A stretch of DNA of 64,000 nucleotides. It comes from Heliocidaris erythrogramma (taxonomy: Eukaryota; Echinodermata; Echinoidea; Camarodonta; Echinometridae). The notes below the pieces were generated by a model that saw only the letters and a list, made by a program, of their open reading frames with translations, made no database searches and was not told the DNA's origin. The translations under genes and the position numbers were made by a program. Shown piece after piece: positions 54,801-62,903 of this stretch (positions are counted from its first letter, which is position 1; every line of letters begins with the position of its first letter). The stretch is from contig CM046853.1 of NCBI GenBank assembly GCA_025617745.1, forward strand, positions 31,795,313 through 31,859,312, read 5' to 3'.

Positions 54801-57800
54801 AAGTAAGGCATGAAGGTGGTGGAGTGTAAACCAAGCCAAACGAAACCTTTATTGTGAAAGTGATTATAAGAATTTTTGTGTATATATGTAATTTTCATTG
54901 GGAAAATAATGTGCTGCCAGTTGCATGTGGATTTAAATTGTCTCATTACTGAAGGACACTTTCAAAAGAAATTTATACTGAATTTGCAAATTCCAGTTTG
55001 CAAAAGAATTTGAGGCAGTATTATCTATTTTTACATATTTTTAATCAAGAATTTTGGAAATGCATGTATCAAATGCTTTCAGTCGAGCAGAAGTCGTGTT
55101 GTTTTATATCTTTGATATTTGTTTCCTTCTCAATTCTTGACCAGATTAGCATTTCCTGCCCATCATGAAAGTACAGTAATACTACAATGAAATGTGAATT
55201 GGAATCCATTGTTCATTACGTCTTGTTAATGCATTATCCGACATCATACTGACCCTTGCCATTCTCTTGGTTTTTAATCTAAAAGGGAACAGGAGCTGAA
55301 CGGAACTCTTGAGAATGCATCCAGCACTCCCTCTGCATCAGAGAACAGTAGACAAACGCCCTCCATTGCCCAGGATGAGCAGCAGACGGAATGTGGAGCT
55401 GAAGTTGACAAGCTGGCTGATCGCTTTGAATCACTAGAACTGACTTCTTTAGAGGGTCAGGTCAGAGATGAGGTGGTTGTGACATTTGATGAGGTAAGCC
55501 TTTTGTGGAAATATGTGTATTTCTAAAGTTAGATAGCAGAAATCAGTTATTTCACTCAAAGAAAATGGATAAGGATGAATTTGCAAAGAAATGTTGACTT
55601 TGCTTTAACTCCTTACGGTCGGCATTGCCTCTCTGTAGTATCACAGTTTGATTTCAATGTTTTTGATTCAGTGTTATATTTGTCCTACAATTTAAATGAT
55701 TTACATCAATCACGTAGTACATACAAGTCTATATTTAGTGGTACATGTATGTAGTTTTCATTTTCAGATTCAAATTCATACATTCCATAGTGTTAGTTTG
55801 CTTATTGGGTATTGGTGCACATTGCACAAGCTATTCAAGTTTGGGAGAGTCATGTGACATAATAAAAAAGTTGAAGGGATAAGCTTTACTTTCATAATAG
55901 CTTGCATAAAGAGAGTAGAACTTTACCAGGTACTAAAACCACCTTGCTTAGGTTCACAGGTGTAGCACAGTCCTGCTATTCATTGATATTGCATGGGCAG
56001 GATGCGAATTTTTTTTTCCCACGAACTTTTTGTCCCTGTCCTCCCTGGCGCATGCGCACCTGATCCTTTCCAATCTAAATCAATTTCGCAATCGTAGGGT
56101 TTATTCCGTAAGCGATATAATGACGGTTGCTCCCAGCGTCTTGCTGTGGCGAGATGCGTTAGCCCTCGGACATTTAACCTAAGGTATGTGGGTTCGACTC
56201 TCAGTTTGGACATTACAAAAATAACCTCTTTTATTTTTATTATTACTAAAAGTAGGATGAAACTTTGAAACCCCATCCGACTCCAAGCATTGTAGGGCTA
56301 TTTCAAAGTTGCGCATGCGTCAAGGAGGATAGTGACAAAAGTTCGTGGGAAAAAAAAATTCGCGGGCGGATACTCTAATTCCAATTTAGCGTTTCGAGAC
56401 ACAAGTACCTGTACATGTAATCATTGATGAGAATTGGTCGAGTGATACCTTATACAACAGAGGGCAGAGAGGTAAAGAGCTATTCTTTAGAAAGTTAACG
56501 GTCACACACGTGACCATCTAATTTTGCCTCATTGCCGGGAAATCAGACTAAATGCACATTTTATTAAATCCCCTGCCAGTTTCTTTAATACATGGATAAT
56601 TTTTCCCCTTTCTTTGACATAAAATAATCATTACCCAATCATAATGTTTTTACAGACATTTGATAATGCCCTTTTTTGAGTGTCCTTTTTTGAGACAGTG
56701 TCCATATGTAAACGACAAAATGTTCAGCTCTGAAAGGAAAGAATGTTCACTCATTTATAGAAAATTGCTTTCAAACTGTTCAGACCAATCCCATCATACA
56801 GCAATGAAAAGTGGAAACTTGCACTCCAAGGGAAATACAAGAAATGTTGGTTTGAATACAAACAAGGATAAAGACCCCTTTTCGTGCTAGGTCACACATA
56901 TGACCGACCTTATTTTGACCTCTGAAAGAAAATGATGTACTTTCATTTAAAATAATTACCCTCCTTCTGTTGGGGATTAAATTATTTAAAAAACAAAATT
57001 AGAGACTTGTGCTACAAGATGAATACTGAAAAATCAGGTTTAAATCAACTAATTGTAAAGGATTTTGGTCAAGCACGCGAGTATGAAGAAAGAAACCGAA
57101 TTGTAACTTGTGACATACAGTGTACGTTTCGAAAATGGGAATCTGTTTGCTATTTTGAATAATGTTCTATTCAATGTTTCAAATTTGGACATTTTAAACA
57201 TTTTTCAGTACTGGTAATTGTGTTGATCCAGTAGAAATCATAAGAAATTACTTTTATCTTCTGATTTTCATTTTGATTACACACCTTTCTTGTCTCTTTA
57301 CCATTTAGGCTCGCAGTGTGTTTCTGCCTGCTCAGAAGTGGCTCAACTCGGCCAAGGAATACTATGTTCTAGATGGATTTGTCTCAGATCACATAGAACT
57401 AGTTAAAGTAAGAAACAATCTGCTCTACAGTTGCATGTAGCATTGAAACTACAACATTATTATATATCTCTTGTAACTTAATGTTGAAAGTTTGAAGGCC
57501 TGTAAAAAAGGAGTATATAATTGAAGAGAGCTATTTTATGTTCCATTGTGAAGGGTATCACAGATGGAGTTGAAATTTGATAAAATGTGGCTGCCATGGC
57601 TGCCTTATAGAATTATAATCCATATAAAATAGTAAATGCCACGGACGGACAAAATGCCTACTCTTGACCAATCAGGCTCTAAATTTTCTTTCTATGTAAA
57701 GGAGGTTTCTTAAGTAGACTGTCTAAACTTGATAATGCTATATGATTTATTGAAATACAGATGAGAGACTTAGGAATGTTTTTAATCTTAGAGCTTCTTT

Positions 57801-60800
57801 CGGATGGTGACGTTAAAGGTCGGTCCCAGACGTAAATAATCATATCTGATTGATACACGTCTGTAAAAACCCAATTACACACACACACAGATGTAGGATA
57901 TCTTAAAAATTATTGAACAACAGTAAAGGGTAAAAACACAAATTCAGTATTAACAAAAGAATAACAAAATATGAACATTGAGTAAGTAGCATATCGGATG
58001 TCTCGTTAAGCCTAGGTCACAACCCGCCGTGCGTGTTTTTAGTCCGTACGTGTTGTGCGGAGGCTACGTCCGCCACGTTTTTCTGAAAACGTGGGGAGGG
58101 AGTAGCAAGAGCAGGGAAAGAGTGCGTCAACGCACTACAACGCAAGGTGTAAGTACGTGGCCCACACGCCACGCCTGGACGTGAGTAGTTGCGTGCATCG
58201 TACGTTGCGCACCTGGTAAGTGAGTTGTACGTGCTTACAACGTGCTTACAACGTGCTTACAACGTACGATCCCTGTGCGGTTGCCTCGTTATCGTACGGT
58301 GTCCTTACTGACTTGCAGGGAGTAAGTGCGTGCAAGTGCGATAAAGAACTTTCGACTTCTTACTTGCACCTCAAAAAAGAATAATAAAAATTTTAACAAA
58401 TAATAAATTTAACATTTGCAAAAAATACAAATATTTCATGGAGGGGTGTTTATTTTACCCCATGCACCACATAACCTTGAGATCTGACATTTGTTCAAAG
58501 TACAAATCAACGAAGACAAACATCTTTAAAGACAAACCAGTTCTTCATTGTACTCAATACTACAAGTAATAAGTAATAATAGCATAAGAACAAAAACATT
58601 CAACATGAGCAAAGAAAGAAAATGACACTGTAGTCCACAAAACTCCTAGTCGACTATTCCAAACCGTCGTCCACACTGGATGGAGTTAGTTTAAGTCAAG
58701 CAAACACACTGGTTGGTATGGGAGTCTGGGGAGCTGACTCAGGCATCCAGTGAGTCCCCCTGTGCAGCCGGAGGACTGGCTGCCTGTGATGCCGTTACTT
58801 GGCTGGTGTTGCCCGATGGGATCCCTTCGGCCAGCTGCTTCACAAACAATTCCGTAAGACCACTGCCGGTGACTGACGAATCCAAGAGGGGAGGCACAGA
58901 CTGAGTGCGGTGCACCAAGCTGGAGCAGAAAAGGAAAGAAGGAAAATTATAATTGTGATTGGATGCTCATTGAATAAAAAGTAGCTAAAAAATATCTTCA
59001 TTTTTGTCAAATTCCCTTTTGTAGCTTCTACTTTCACTAAGTCTTTACAACTAACCTGTAACATGGCCATGCTAAGAAAATTTTTTTACGAAGGGGTTTT
59101 CCAATAAACAGTATGTGATATACATATATTCAGGGGGTTGCAGACACACGGCACCCCTCGGCCCTTTCTGGGTACAGCCCCGTTTAAAACTAGTCCTAGA
59201 GTAATATCAGAGCTCACTTGACAAGTGTACCTCTGGAGTCTGTCTCACGGGCTGCCTGGTGGCAACAAGGAGCTGGATCTGTGGCTGAGAGGAGATGCTG
59301 GGCTGCTGCCACACCTGCTGCGTGGGTTGTTGCGATGACTGCTGCAGCTGGGTGGAGGCGCCCCTCTGCTGCTGCTGTCGGTGCGGCAACTGTTGCTGCC
59401 ATGTCTGCATCTGACCCCACTGTTGTTGGTGCTGTGGGAAGTGCGGCCACTGCTGCTGGACTGGTGTCATTGGCCTGGACTGTGTAGTTGGAGATGGAAA
59501 TGTGTCGGGGTTGGGTCGGGGCCTGGTGTAGTCCTGAATCGGGCGCATAGCATCCAACTGGAAGTCGTCCCACCTATCGTCTGGCATCCTTGATAACCTG
59601 GCCGCGATCCATTGGCTAAATGCTGTGCGCTCGTCTAGTTGTGTGGGTGCAGGAGCAGGGGCAGCAACAATTGTCTCCAACTGCAAACACACAGGTACGT
59701 AAAGAAGTATATAGTATAAAAACCAATGCGGTACTTCTGTAAAACATTATATATACACATGTCATTCACTATTAGGCAAAGTAGAACATTACAATTGAAA
59801 ACATACAATATGCGCTGTGCGTTTCACACCAGTAGTATTAATATTATATACCTGTTTACTTAGGACCCCCTCGGGCCTGGGCCTGTCCAAGAACTTCACA
59901 AGAAGATCGTCGATCTTTGACTTCTTGCTGGCTGGAGGTTTTGTCTTGTGGTCGGCCGTGGAGGTGGATGGAAATGGAAATGCTGGCCTGGTGGGGATCG
60001 AGTGTAGTGACTCATCATCCTCGCTTTGCTCTCCCGTCTCTCCTCTAGCTGAACGTGAAAAGAAGTTTTACACATTAATACGTTTAATTTCTTCAATTTG
60101 CATGTTCTGAGCTTTAACAATGAATGATTACATGTTTGTACCATTATATATATTACATGTAAAATGTACAATTTTCTATTGTAATGTTGTCATGTTTGAT
60201 AGCCAGAAATGTCTATGGATGTAATAACTGCGCAGAACTTTTTTGCCGGTGTGGTCTCTACACTATAGGTGCGTGGGACAATGTGGGCCTTTAGAAAGGT
60301 GAAATTCTGGAGTTGCCATTTCTTCCTTGCTGTGAGAGCTTGGGTAGCCTGGCCTGACTTCGTCTTGTACAGTTTTCCCACTGCAGTCCGCACGTGTTTG
60401 AACCAGCCTTGGATCTGTTTTCCTGTGGAAGAGAAAAAGAAATTACTAAATGATTGACAATAGCAATAGCTCTAATATTTCATGGTACATTATATGGTAC
60501 AATCATACTTCAATAACTGTGAAGGCGCTTATCATGAAATGACATTATCGTGAAATCAAATATATAAAGCAACACGTGGAAAATGTTGTGTGGAGTTCCC
60601 TGGCTAGCTGGTCCAGGAGTTTATCCTTGGTTAGCGTAGTGTGGGTGCAATTTATCGTAGAAGGACGGGTTGACTGAGAAGAACTCAACAAGTCGCTCCT
60701 CATTTTTCGCAGAGAAAGAGCAGTTGACCTTCTCCTTTGTCACAGGCCCTTCTTCATGTGACTCACCAGCAGCACCCTCCCCATGATCAGACTCTATGGC

Positions 60801-62903
60801 GTCACCATCTGCCGAGTCTTCATCGCTCCTCATCTGTTGGTCGCCTGGCTTTACATCATCTACAGCCCATTTCTGTTGGGCCTCTCTGGCCCTATTAGCT
60901 GTCTTTTGAGCTGACCCCTTTTTGTTAAGCTTCTTGGGCATTTTGGAGACGAAATGATGATACTCGTCAGTCTGCTCTGCTTTTATATATCCTGCAGAAA
61001 TCAGCATGCACAACGTGCGTTGTAAGTGCGTACTTCCTCGGTGCGGTTTACGCAAGTTCTGCGTGCTCACTGGACAATTGAACTGGAGAAGCACGGACCC
61101 CGCACTTATCATGTGCAGAGCATGCACGTGCTATGTGCATTGTCCGTAGAGCAAGTAACTGTGGGAAAAATTTTCAAAAACTCACAGAGTCCGTGCGTTG
61201 TGCGCTCGTTAGCAGCAGAGGGCACGCAGAGGGCACGCAGAGGGCACGCACGTCAAGGCACGTCACCCGTACTGGGGGTGAATCCGTAGACCGCCCGCAG
61301 CCTGAACGCAGCGAAAGTTCCTCCTGCACTAAAAATTCTATGTCTTGTCTGCGTGCCCCAAATCCGTACGGAGGCAGTACTCACCACGTACGGATCCACA
61401 AATTTTGCTCACGTTTTTGCACGCAGGCAGCACGCACTTGCAAGTACGGCGGATTGTGACCTAGGCTTTAGCGATATGTTGTGAGGAGAGATGTTTTGTA
61501 TCGGAGTTTAAATACATTCAAAGACTTAGAATCACATATTACACTTGGTAGGGAATTCCACAATAAAGGGCCGCTGTAAATAATACTTCGTTCATAAAAT
61601 GAAGTGTGGGTTTTAGGCAGATGAAAATTATTAGCAGATCGTGTGCTATAATTATGGAAATAATTATTTAATGAAAATATTTCTACTAGGGAAGAAGTAC
61701 ATGTAACAACTATCACATTTCCATGATAAATTTGCTCTCAGCCAATCAGATGCAAGGATTTCAGTAGCTTATAACAGTTATTGTAACTTGTTATAGATAG
61801 ATAGTTTTATGAAATGGGGCCCTGATCATCACTTGGTTATAGCCCCCTCCCCCCCCTTCAAAAAAAAAAAAAAAAAAAATTCTGATTTGAGAACGAATCT
61901 GATATTTTTTGGACATGTCTCATAAACAGATTGGATGAATATATTTAACCTGTTTTTGCAAGCATTATTGTATTATTTTTGGATTTTGATGTTTTTTGTA
62001 GTCTCAATAATGGTTTATTTGAAAAACATTAATCATTCAATTTTTAGTGACGTGTTCCTTTTCCTTGAAATCATTTTCTTGTCACTTCTTCAGGATCACA
62101 GTCAACTGTTCAAATTGATATCGTTCTTTGAGATTGACTTTGAGCGGCGATGCAAGATGCACAAGCGCCGCGTAGACATGCTGTCTGACATGCTGGATGG
62201 TCTTAACAGACAACACTTTCTATCCATCTGTAGACAACTCATGTTTGAATTGGCTGAAACATATAGGTAAGACAGTATATGGGACTACAGATTTGTTTGT
62301 TTGGTGGGTTAGGGAGGAGTGCATAAGTCATTTTATATTAAATGGTGACAAGCAATTCATATCAAGAATATATGAGAATTGGAATGTAGGGCTCAGGTTT
62401 CTTTTTCTATTGAGCTTCATAATTTTTCTTCAATATACTGTAAAAGTGGAAATTTTCGCACGATTAATTTTTCACGCTCGGCTGAGTAAAGAGAATTTCA
62501 CGTGTTTTTAATTTCGCCGACGCGCCAAGCTCGACGGGCAAAAGAATACATAAAAATATTTGCGTGTTTTTATTTTCGCGCACATTTCATGCTGCGCGAA
62601 ATGCGCGAAAATTTCCACACTGCGAAATATTCCATGTTTACCTCCATCACACTATTCTCTATTTCTTGAGTTTGTGTGTGCAGTAGTTGCCATATTCTGG
62701 AAAAGTGACAATAGATGCTGTTTTTTCAGTAGGGTAAGTTTGTTTGCTTTTGGTGTGATTTTTAATTATTATCATTTTTTGTTTTTGTCTGCATCAAAAC
62801 ATATCTTCCATGTATACAGTGAGATGATGGATCTGAAGATAGCTCTAGCAGAGAAACCAAGAGTACCACCAACACCCAAAGTAGCAGGCAAGATCAATTC
62901 ACT
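32445..62903 (+). CDS. KIFBP: KIF1-binding protein (KBP), twelve exons, 3' end beyond window
   Basis: Cytosolic TPR-like, all-helical protein that binds the motor domains of a subset of kinesins (KIF1A/B, KIF15, KIF18A in vertebrates) and blocks their microtubule binding. It is needed for axon growth and organelle transport. Exons 32445-32519, 46186-46303, 47209 or 47266-47432, 50357-50413, 50890-50954, 51609-51732, 54013-54154, 54643-54802, 55286-55493, 57309-57407, 62094-62266 and 62820-62903 join in phase through GT-AG introns. They give ~490 (or 509) codons. Family landmarks are NPYKSKYKARELLHEI, FQLALIQYQLGVNFLETEE, TLYYLAQVYEK, WALNCATLSQYYI, RCWVKYCISLLQ, DGFVSDHIELVKDHSQLF, ERRCKMHKRR and EMMDLKIALAEK. 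Human KBP is 621 residues, so about 130 C-terminal residues lie right of the window. The stretch in exon 55286-55493 is poorly conserved and acidic, like the variable loop of the family. Confidence 0.95.
33865..34002. repeat. Perfect palindrome, 65 bp arms, 8 bp loop
   Basis: The left arm 33865-33929 (from ctacgaagacctggaagg to acgtacgtacgta) is the exact complement of 33938-34002. The loop is gtaattat. It sits inside the left arm of the intron-1 foldback. At the matching place in the right arm (about 37965-38160) there is an unrelated ~200 bp segment, so the palindrome replaced or displaced it. Confidence 0.95.
35364..35380. promoter_or_regulatory. Consensus IR3 nuclear-receptor-like palindrome
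   Basis: GTGGTCATATTGACCAC contains GGTCAnnnTGACC, the oestrogen-response-element consensus core. The same core occurs at 33545-33557, 35338-35350, 36766-36778 and 39032-39044, always at ends or junctions of the foldback unit. Binding by any receptor is not shown. Confidence 0.4.
38302..38933. repeat. 59 bp direct repeats around an unassigned 514 bp segment
   Basis: 38302-38360 and 38875-38933 differ at only one base in their shared body (aaattcata / aaattaata). The segment between (38361-38874) is richer in G+C, holds short tandem repeats gcgtagtcca and gtagacgct, and has no counterpart in the left arm of the cluster. It may be an inserted element or the product of an unequal exchange. Confidence 0.6.
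39050..39570 (-). mobile_element. LINE fragment, reverse-transcriptase C-terminal part
   Basis: On the minus strand, RPLLEYGNAIWSPQYIADAK with VEKVQKRATKII is the typical end of a CR1/Jockey-like non-LTR reverse transcriptase. A second frame carries the tail block AFSHRVVNDWNSLTAEVVEA just downstream (plus 39060-39190), with a frame change between them, so the copy is broken. It interrupts the right side of the intron-1 foldback cluster. Confidence 0.85.
39885..41235. other. KIFBP intron 1, nothing recognised
   Basis: AT-rich. A 108-codon minus-strand frame at 40469-40795 resembles no family I know. A gcgcatgcgta motif lies at about 40977. Confidence 0.45.
41433..45403. other. KIFBP intron 1, simple sequence only
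   Basis: Contains short tandem attcaa repeats near 41851, a G-run near 44014-44030 within a GC-rich patch (ggcggcggaagc...), and AT-rich sequence. No gene or bounded element supported. Confidence 0.45.
45404..45674 (-). mobile_element. tRNA-derived SINE
   Basis: On the minus strand the head reads tcgtagtcgagtgg (A box, plus 45656-45668) and gggttcgaaccc (B box, plus ~45611-45622). These are followed by a body containing cacccgggtgttaaatgggt and gagcgctttataagtatcc, ending in an (ATT)n tail at 45404-45420. Head-body-tail order and Pol III boxes define a SINE. Moved by a LINE partner, not by itself. Confidence 0.88.
45663..46115 (-). pseudogene. Crypton-like tyrosine recombinase fragment (DUF3504 region)
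   Basis: A 150-codon minus-strand frame with AGLQNKVFIDLTAYFCNRGQ, KASDFSVYVDEHGMHYVK and LTKNHREND. These resemble the DUF3504 domain of Crypton recombinases and their host-derived relatives (KIAA1958/ZMYM type), where ..LYFCRRGREN.., a hydrophobic block and TKNH occur in this order. The frame has no complete catalytic domain, and its last codons lie inside the adjoining SINE, so it is a broken fragment. It ends 70 bp left of KIFBP exon 2 on the opposite strand. Confidence 0.6.
46186..46303 (+). CDS. KIFBP: KIFBP exon 2
   Basis: A 118 nt exon in phase 0 at the start and phase 1 at the end. Encodes ESKKDPETNPYKSKYKAREL, then LHEIRKELENSAEQGEDPK. Acceptor gatag, donor gtaaaa. Confidence 0.93.
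46428..46804. mobile_element. MITE with TACTGTAAAACCAGA ends, split by another MITE
   Basis: The left end tactgtaaaaccaga matches the complement of the right end tctggtttatagta. Inner sequence repeats catgaaactttcgcga motifs. The 173 bp element at 46492-46664 sits inside it, so this element is the older one. Confidence 0.75.
46492..46664. mobile_element. 173 bp MITE nested in another MITE
   Basis: Same family and exact length as 21905-22077, opposite orientation: starts CAGTGAAACCTG and ends inverted CAGGTTTGACTG, flanked by TA on both sides. Confidence 0.85.
47209..47432 (+). CDS. KIFBP: KIFBP exon 3, with two possible in-frame acceptors
   Basis: Two pyrimidine-backed acceptors, ctttccag before 47209 and ctttccacag before 47266, are 57 bp apart and both keep phase 1. 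The longer form adds 19 residues (ADILCPIKKGGFFHEFLST plus the junction). The shorter form begins ELKFQLALIQYQLG, where family similarity begins. Ends LNTLNQ in phase 0 at donor gtaagc. The last 75 nt are the first unit of the 85 bp tandem array that follows. Confidence 0.9.
47358..48366 (+). repeat. 85 bp x12 tandem array made of exon 3 end plus its 5' splice site
   Basis: Units start (aaggcagata) at 47358, 47443, 47528, 47613, 47698, 47783, 47868, 47953, 48038, 48123, 48208 and 48293. Unit 1 is the real 3' end of KIFBP exon 3. Each unit holds 75 nt of exon sequence, then gtaagcgggt or gtaagcaggt. Every unit therefore ends with a near-consensus donor CAG|GTAAGC, except the last, CAG|GTATGC. 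Units 2, 3, 4, 5 and 10 carry a second donor-like CAGGTAAG 7 bp on. Variants (ttctc/tcctc, actgaac/acggaac, gagtac/gaatac) are mixed among units. The final unit also lacks one base in ggtgtgtc. Confidence 0.97.
48377..50356 (+). other. KIFBP intron 3 beyond the array
   Basis: AT-rich intron with an (ATT)n tract near 50231. No exon or bounded element recognised. Confidence 0.5.
50357..50413 (+). CDS. KIFBP: KIFBP exon 4
   Basis: A 57 nt, 19 codon exon in phase 0 at both ends: LAILWCTRRDHSKAMEFLK. Acceptor ttgtttcag, donor gtacaa. Confidence 0.92.
50688..50838. repeat. (CAC)n(CAT)n microsatellite
   Basis: About 150 bp of alternating cac and cat blocks, 50 bp before KIFBP exon 5. The Asp/Gly-rich minus-strand frame across it is a repeat artefact. 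Confidence 0.95.
50890..50954 (+). CDS. KIFBP: KIFBP exon 5
   Basis: A 65 nt exon encoding EAQTVFQTFKKDVGSSPSTI plus His and two bases of Glu. Donor gtaagt. Preceded by the (CAC)n(CAT)n tract at 50688-50838. Confidence 0.92.
51609..51732 (+). CDS. KIFBP: KIFBP exon 6
   Basis: A 124 nt exon: LFLSETDLPSDHERERQFEN followed by CYTLTLYYLAQVYEKQGEKT. The donor is either GTG|GTGTGT (51732) or one codon earlier; alignment length with human KBP favours the later one. Confidence 0.9.
51890..52745. mobile_element. Tc1/mariner-type non-autonomous element (856 bp)
   Basis: Perfect or near-perfect inverted ends CAGCCCTGGAAAAAATTATT / complement, flanked by TA next to a (TA)n tract. No transposase frame. 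The interior holds a second inverted structure (about 51995-52625) built from repeats of ggacaattacc and its complement, probably a nested element. Confidence 0.85.
52759..53454. mobile_element. Foldback element carrying GGCGTTATAACGCC arrays (696 bp)
   Basis: Ends TACGGTGGCTGATTTCCGCC and its exact complement; AATGAA flanks both sides as a likely target duplication. Next to the left end is an array (52801-53008) of about ten ~20 bp units of the type ttacggcgttataacgccc, each itself near-palindromic. Next to the right end the array has only about two to three units (53357-53412). Inner arms with gatcgatccaacgtac-type sequence also pair. No gene. Confidence 0.88.
54013..54154 (+). CDS. KIFBP: KIFBP exon 7
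   Basis: A 142 nt exon: AARYCHMTLERQLSTHQYEP, then the conserved WALNCATLSQYYITQDDY, ending in phase 1 at donor gtgagt. Confidence 0.93.
54643..54802 (+). CDS. KIFBP: KIFBP exon 8
   Basis: A 160 nt exon: ASATRIFSEAENKPIPEDME and then RCWVKYCISLLQFS, ending in phase 2 at donor gtaagg. Confidence 0.93.
55286..55493 (+). CDS. KIFBP: KIFBP exon 9 (variable acidic loop)
   Basis: A 208 nt exon: EQELNGTLENASSTPSASEN and a Gln/Glu-rich stretch, ending DEVVVTFDE in phase 0 at donor gtaagc. Low similarity to vertebrate KBP except for the final residues before EARELF/ARSVF. Confidence 0.88.
56004..56363. mobile_element. Foldback element with internal tRNA-like promoter (360 bp)
   Basis: The arms gcgaattttttttcccacga...gtcctcc and ggaggatagtgacaaaagtt...ttcgc pair over ~50 bp. 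Between them are an A-box-like tggcgagatgcg (56147-56158) and a B-box-like ggttcgactct (56191-56201) at tRNA-like spacing. It could be a MITE that captured a SINE head, or a tRNA-derived SINE flanked by inverted repeats. Confidence 0.65.
57309..57407 (+). CDS. KIFBP: KIFBP exon 10
   Basis: A 99 nt exon in phase 0 at both ends: ARSVFLPAQKWLNSAKEYYV, then LDGFVSDHIELVK. Acceptor catttag, donor gtaaga. Confidence 0.94.
57690..58008 (-). mobile_element. Probable 3' tail of the LINE fragment at 61471-61716
   Basis: If the 3.46 kb transposon is removed, the minus-strand LINE frame ends at TAA and continues into this sequence, which would be its 3' untranslated region. A (CA)n tract lies at 57878-57889. 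The left boundary is uncertain. Confidence 0.45.
58009..61467 (-). mobile_element. Harbinger-like DNA transposon carrying a MADF gene (3459 bp)
   Basis: Terminal inverted repeats AGCCTAGGTCACAACCCGCC (left) and complement of AGCCTAGGTCACAATCCGCC (right), flanked by a TTA duplication (58006-58008 and 61468-61470). The 3 bp T-A-rich target duplication fits PIF/Harbinger. Subterminal direct repeats occur at both ends: acgtgcttaca x3 near 58225-58263 and gagggcacgca x3 near 61217-61249. It contains a minus-strand multi-exon gene with a MADF domain, like the Myb/SANT/MADF-type partner protein of Harbinger elements. I found no DDE transposase frame, so this copy looks non-autonomous. Confidence 0.8.
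58740..60941 (-). CDS. MADF-domain protein gene inside the transposon
   Basis: Minus-strand exons, in order. (1) From ATG at 60941 (MPKKLNKKGSAQ...) to ~60621, an acidic stretch and then the first half of a MADF domain (EERLVEFFSVNPSFYDKLHP). (2) From 60422 to ~60240, the second half (QGWFKHVRTAVGKLYKTKSG and KKWQLQNFTFLKAHI). (3) 60048-59852, GETGEQSEDDESLHSIP to SKIDDLLVKFLDRPRPEG. (4) 59680-59231, LETIVAAPAPAPTQLDERTA, a BESS-like helix (WIAARLSRMPDDRWDDF) and a Gln-rich tail. (5) ~58917-58740, frame uncertain. Exons 3 and 4 join in phase. Between exons 1 and 2 the frame is lost: the expected continuation DKLLDQLARELHTTF is one base out of frame, so the gene may be broken there. MADF proteins bind DNA; a role in transposon-end binding is inferred. 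Confidence 0.65.
61471..61716 (-). mobile_element. LINE fragment, end of ORF2
   Basis: The minus-strand frame with STRSANNFHLPKTHTSFYER, then SGPLLWNSLPSVICDSKSLN and FKLRYKTSLLTTYR is the conserved C-terminal tail of non-LTR reverse transcriptases (TR..., WNSLP, FK..K..L). 5'-truncated. Its stop codon coincides with the TTA target of the Harbinger-like element at 58009-61467. Confidence 0.82.
62094..62266 (+). CDS. KIFBP: KIFBP exon 11
   Basis: A 173 nt exon: DHSQLFKLISFFEIDFERRC, then KMHKRRVDMLSDMLDGLN, the best-conserved block of the family. Ends in phase 2 at donor gtaaga. Confidence 0.95.
62436..62641. mobile_element. MITE, TACTGTAAA-type, in KIFBP intron 11
   Basis: Starts tactgtaaaagtggaa and ends with the complement of gtaaacatggaa. 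The interior repeats ttcgcgc / gcgcgaaa. Same family as 13268-13431, arranged in the opposite direction. Confidence 0.75.
62820..62903 (+). CDS. KIFBP: KIFBP exon 12
   Basis: An 84 nt exon: completes Ser, then EMMDLKIALAEKPRVPPTPK and VAGKINS, ending in phase 2 at donor gtaagt. The remaining C-terminal exon(s) were not found before the window ends. Confidence 0.93.

Noticed and set aside
56145-56205. Second tRNA gene
   Set aside because: Boxes are imperfect, no clear cloverleaf, and it lies inside an inverted-repeat element.
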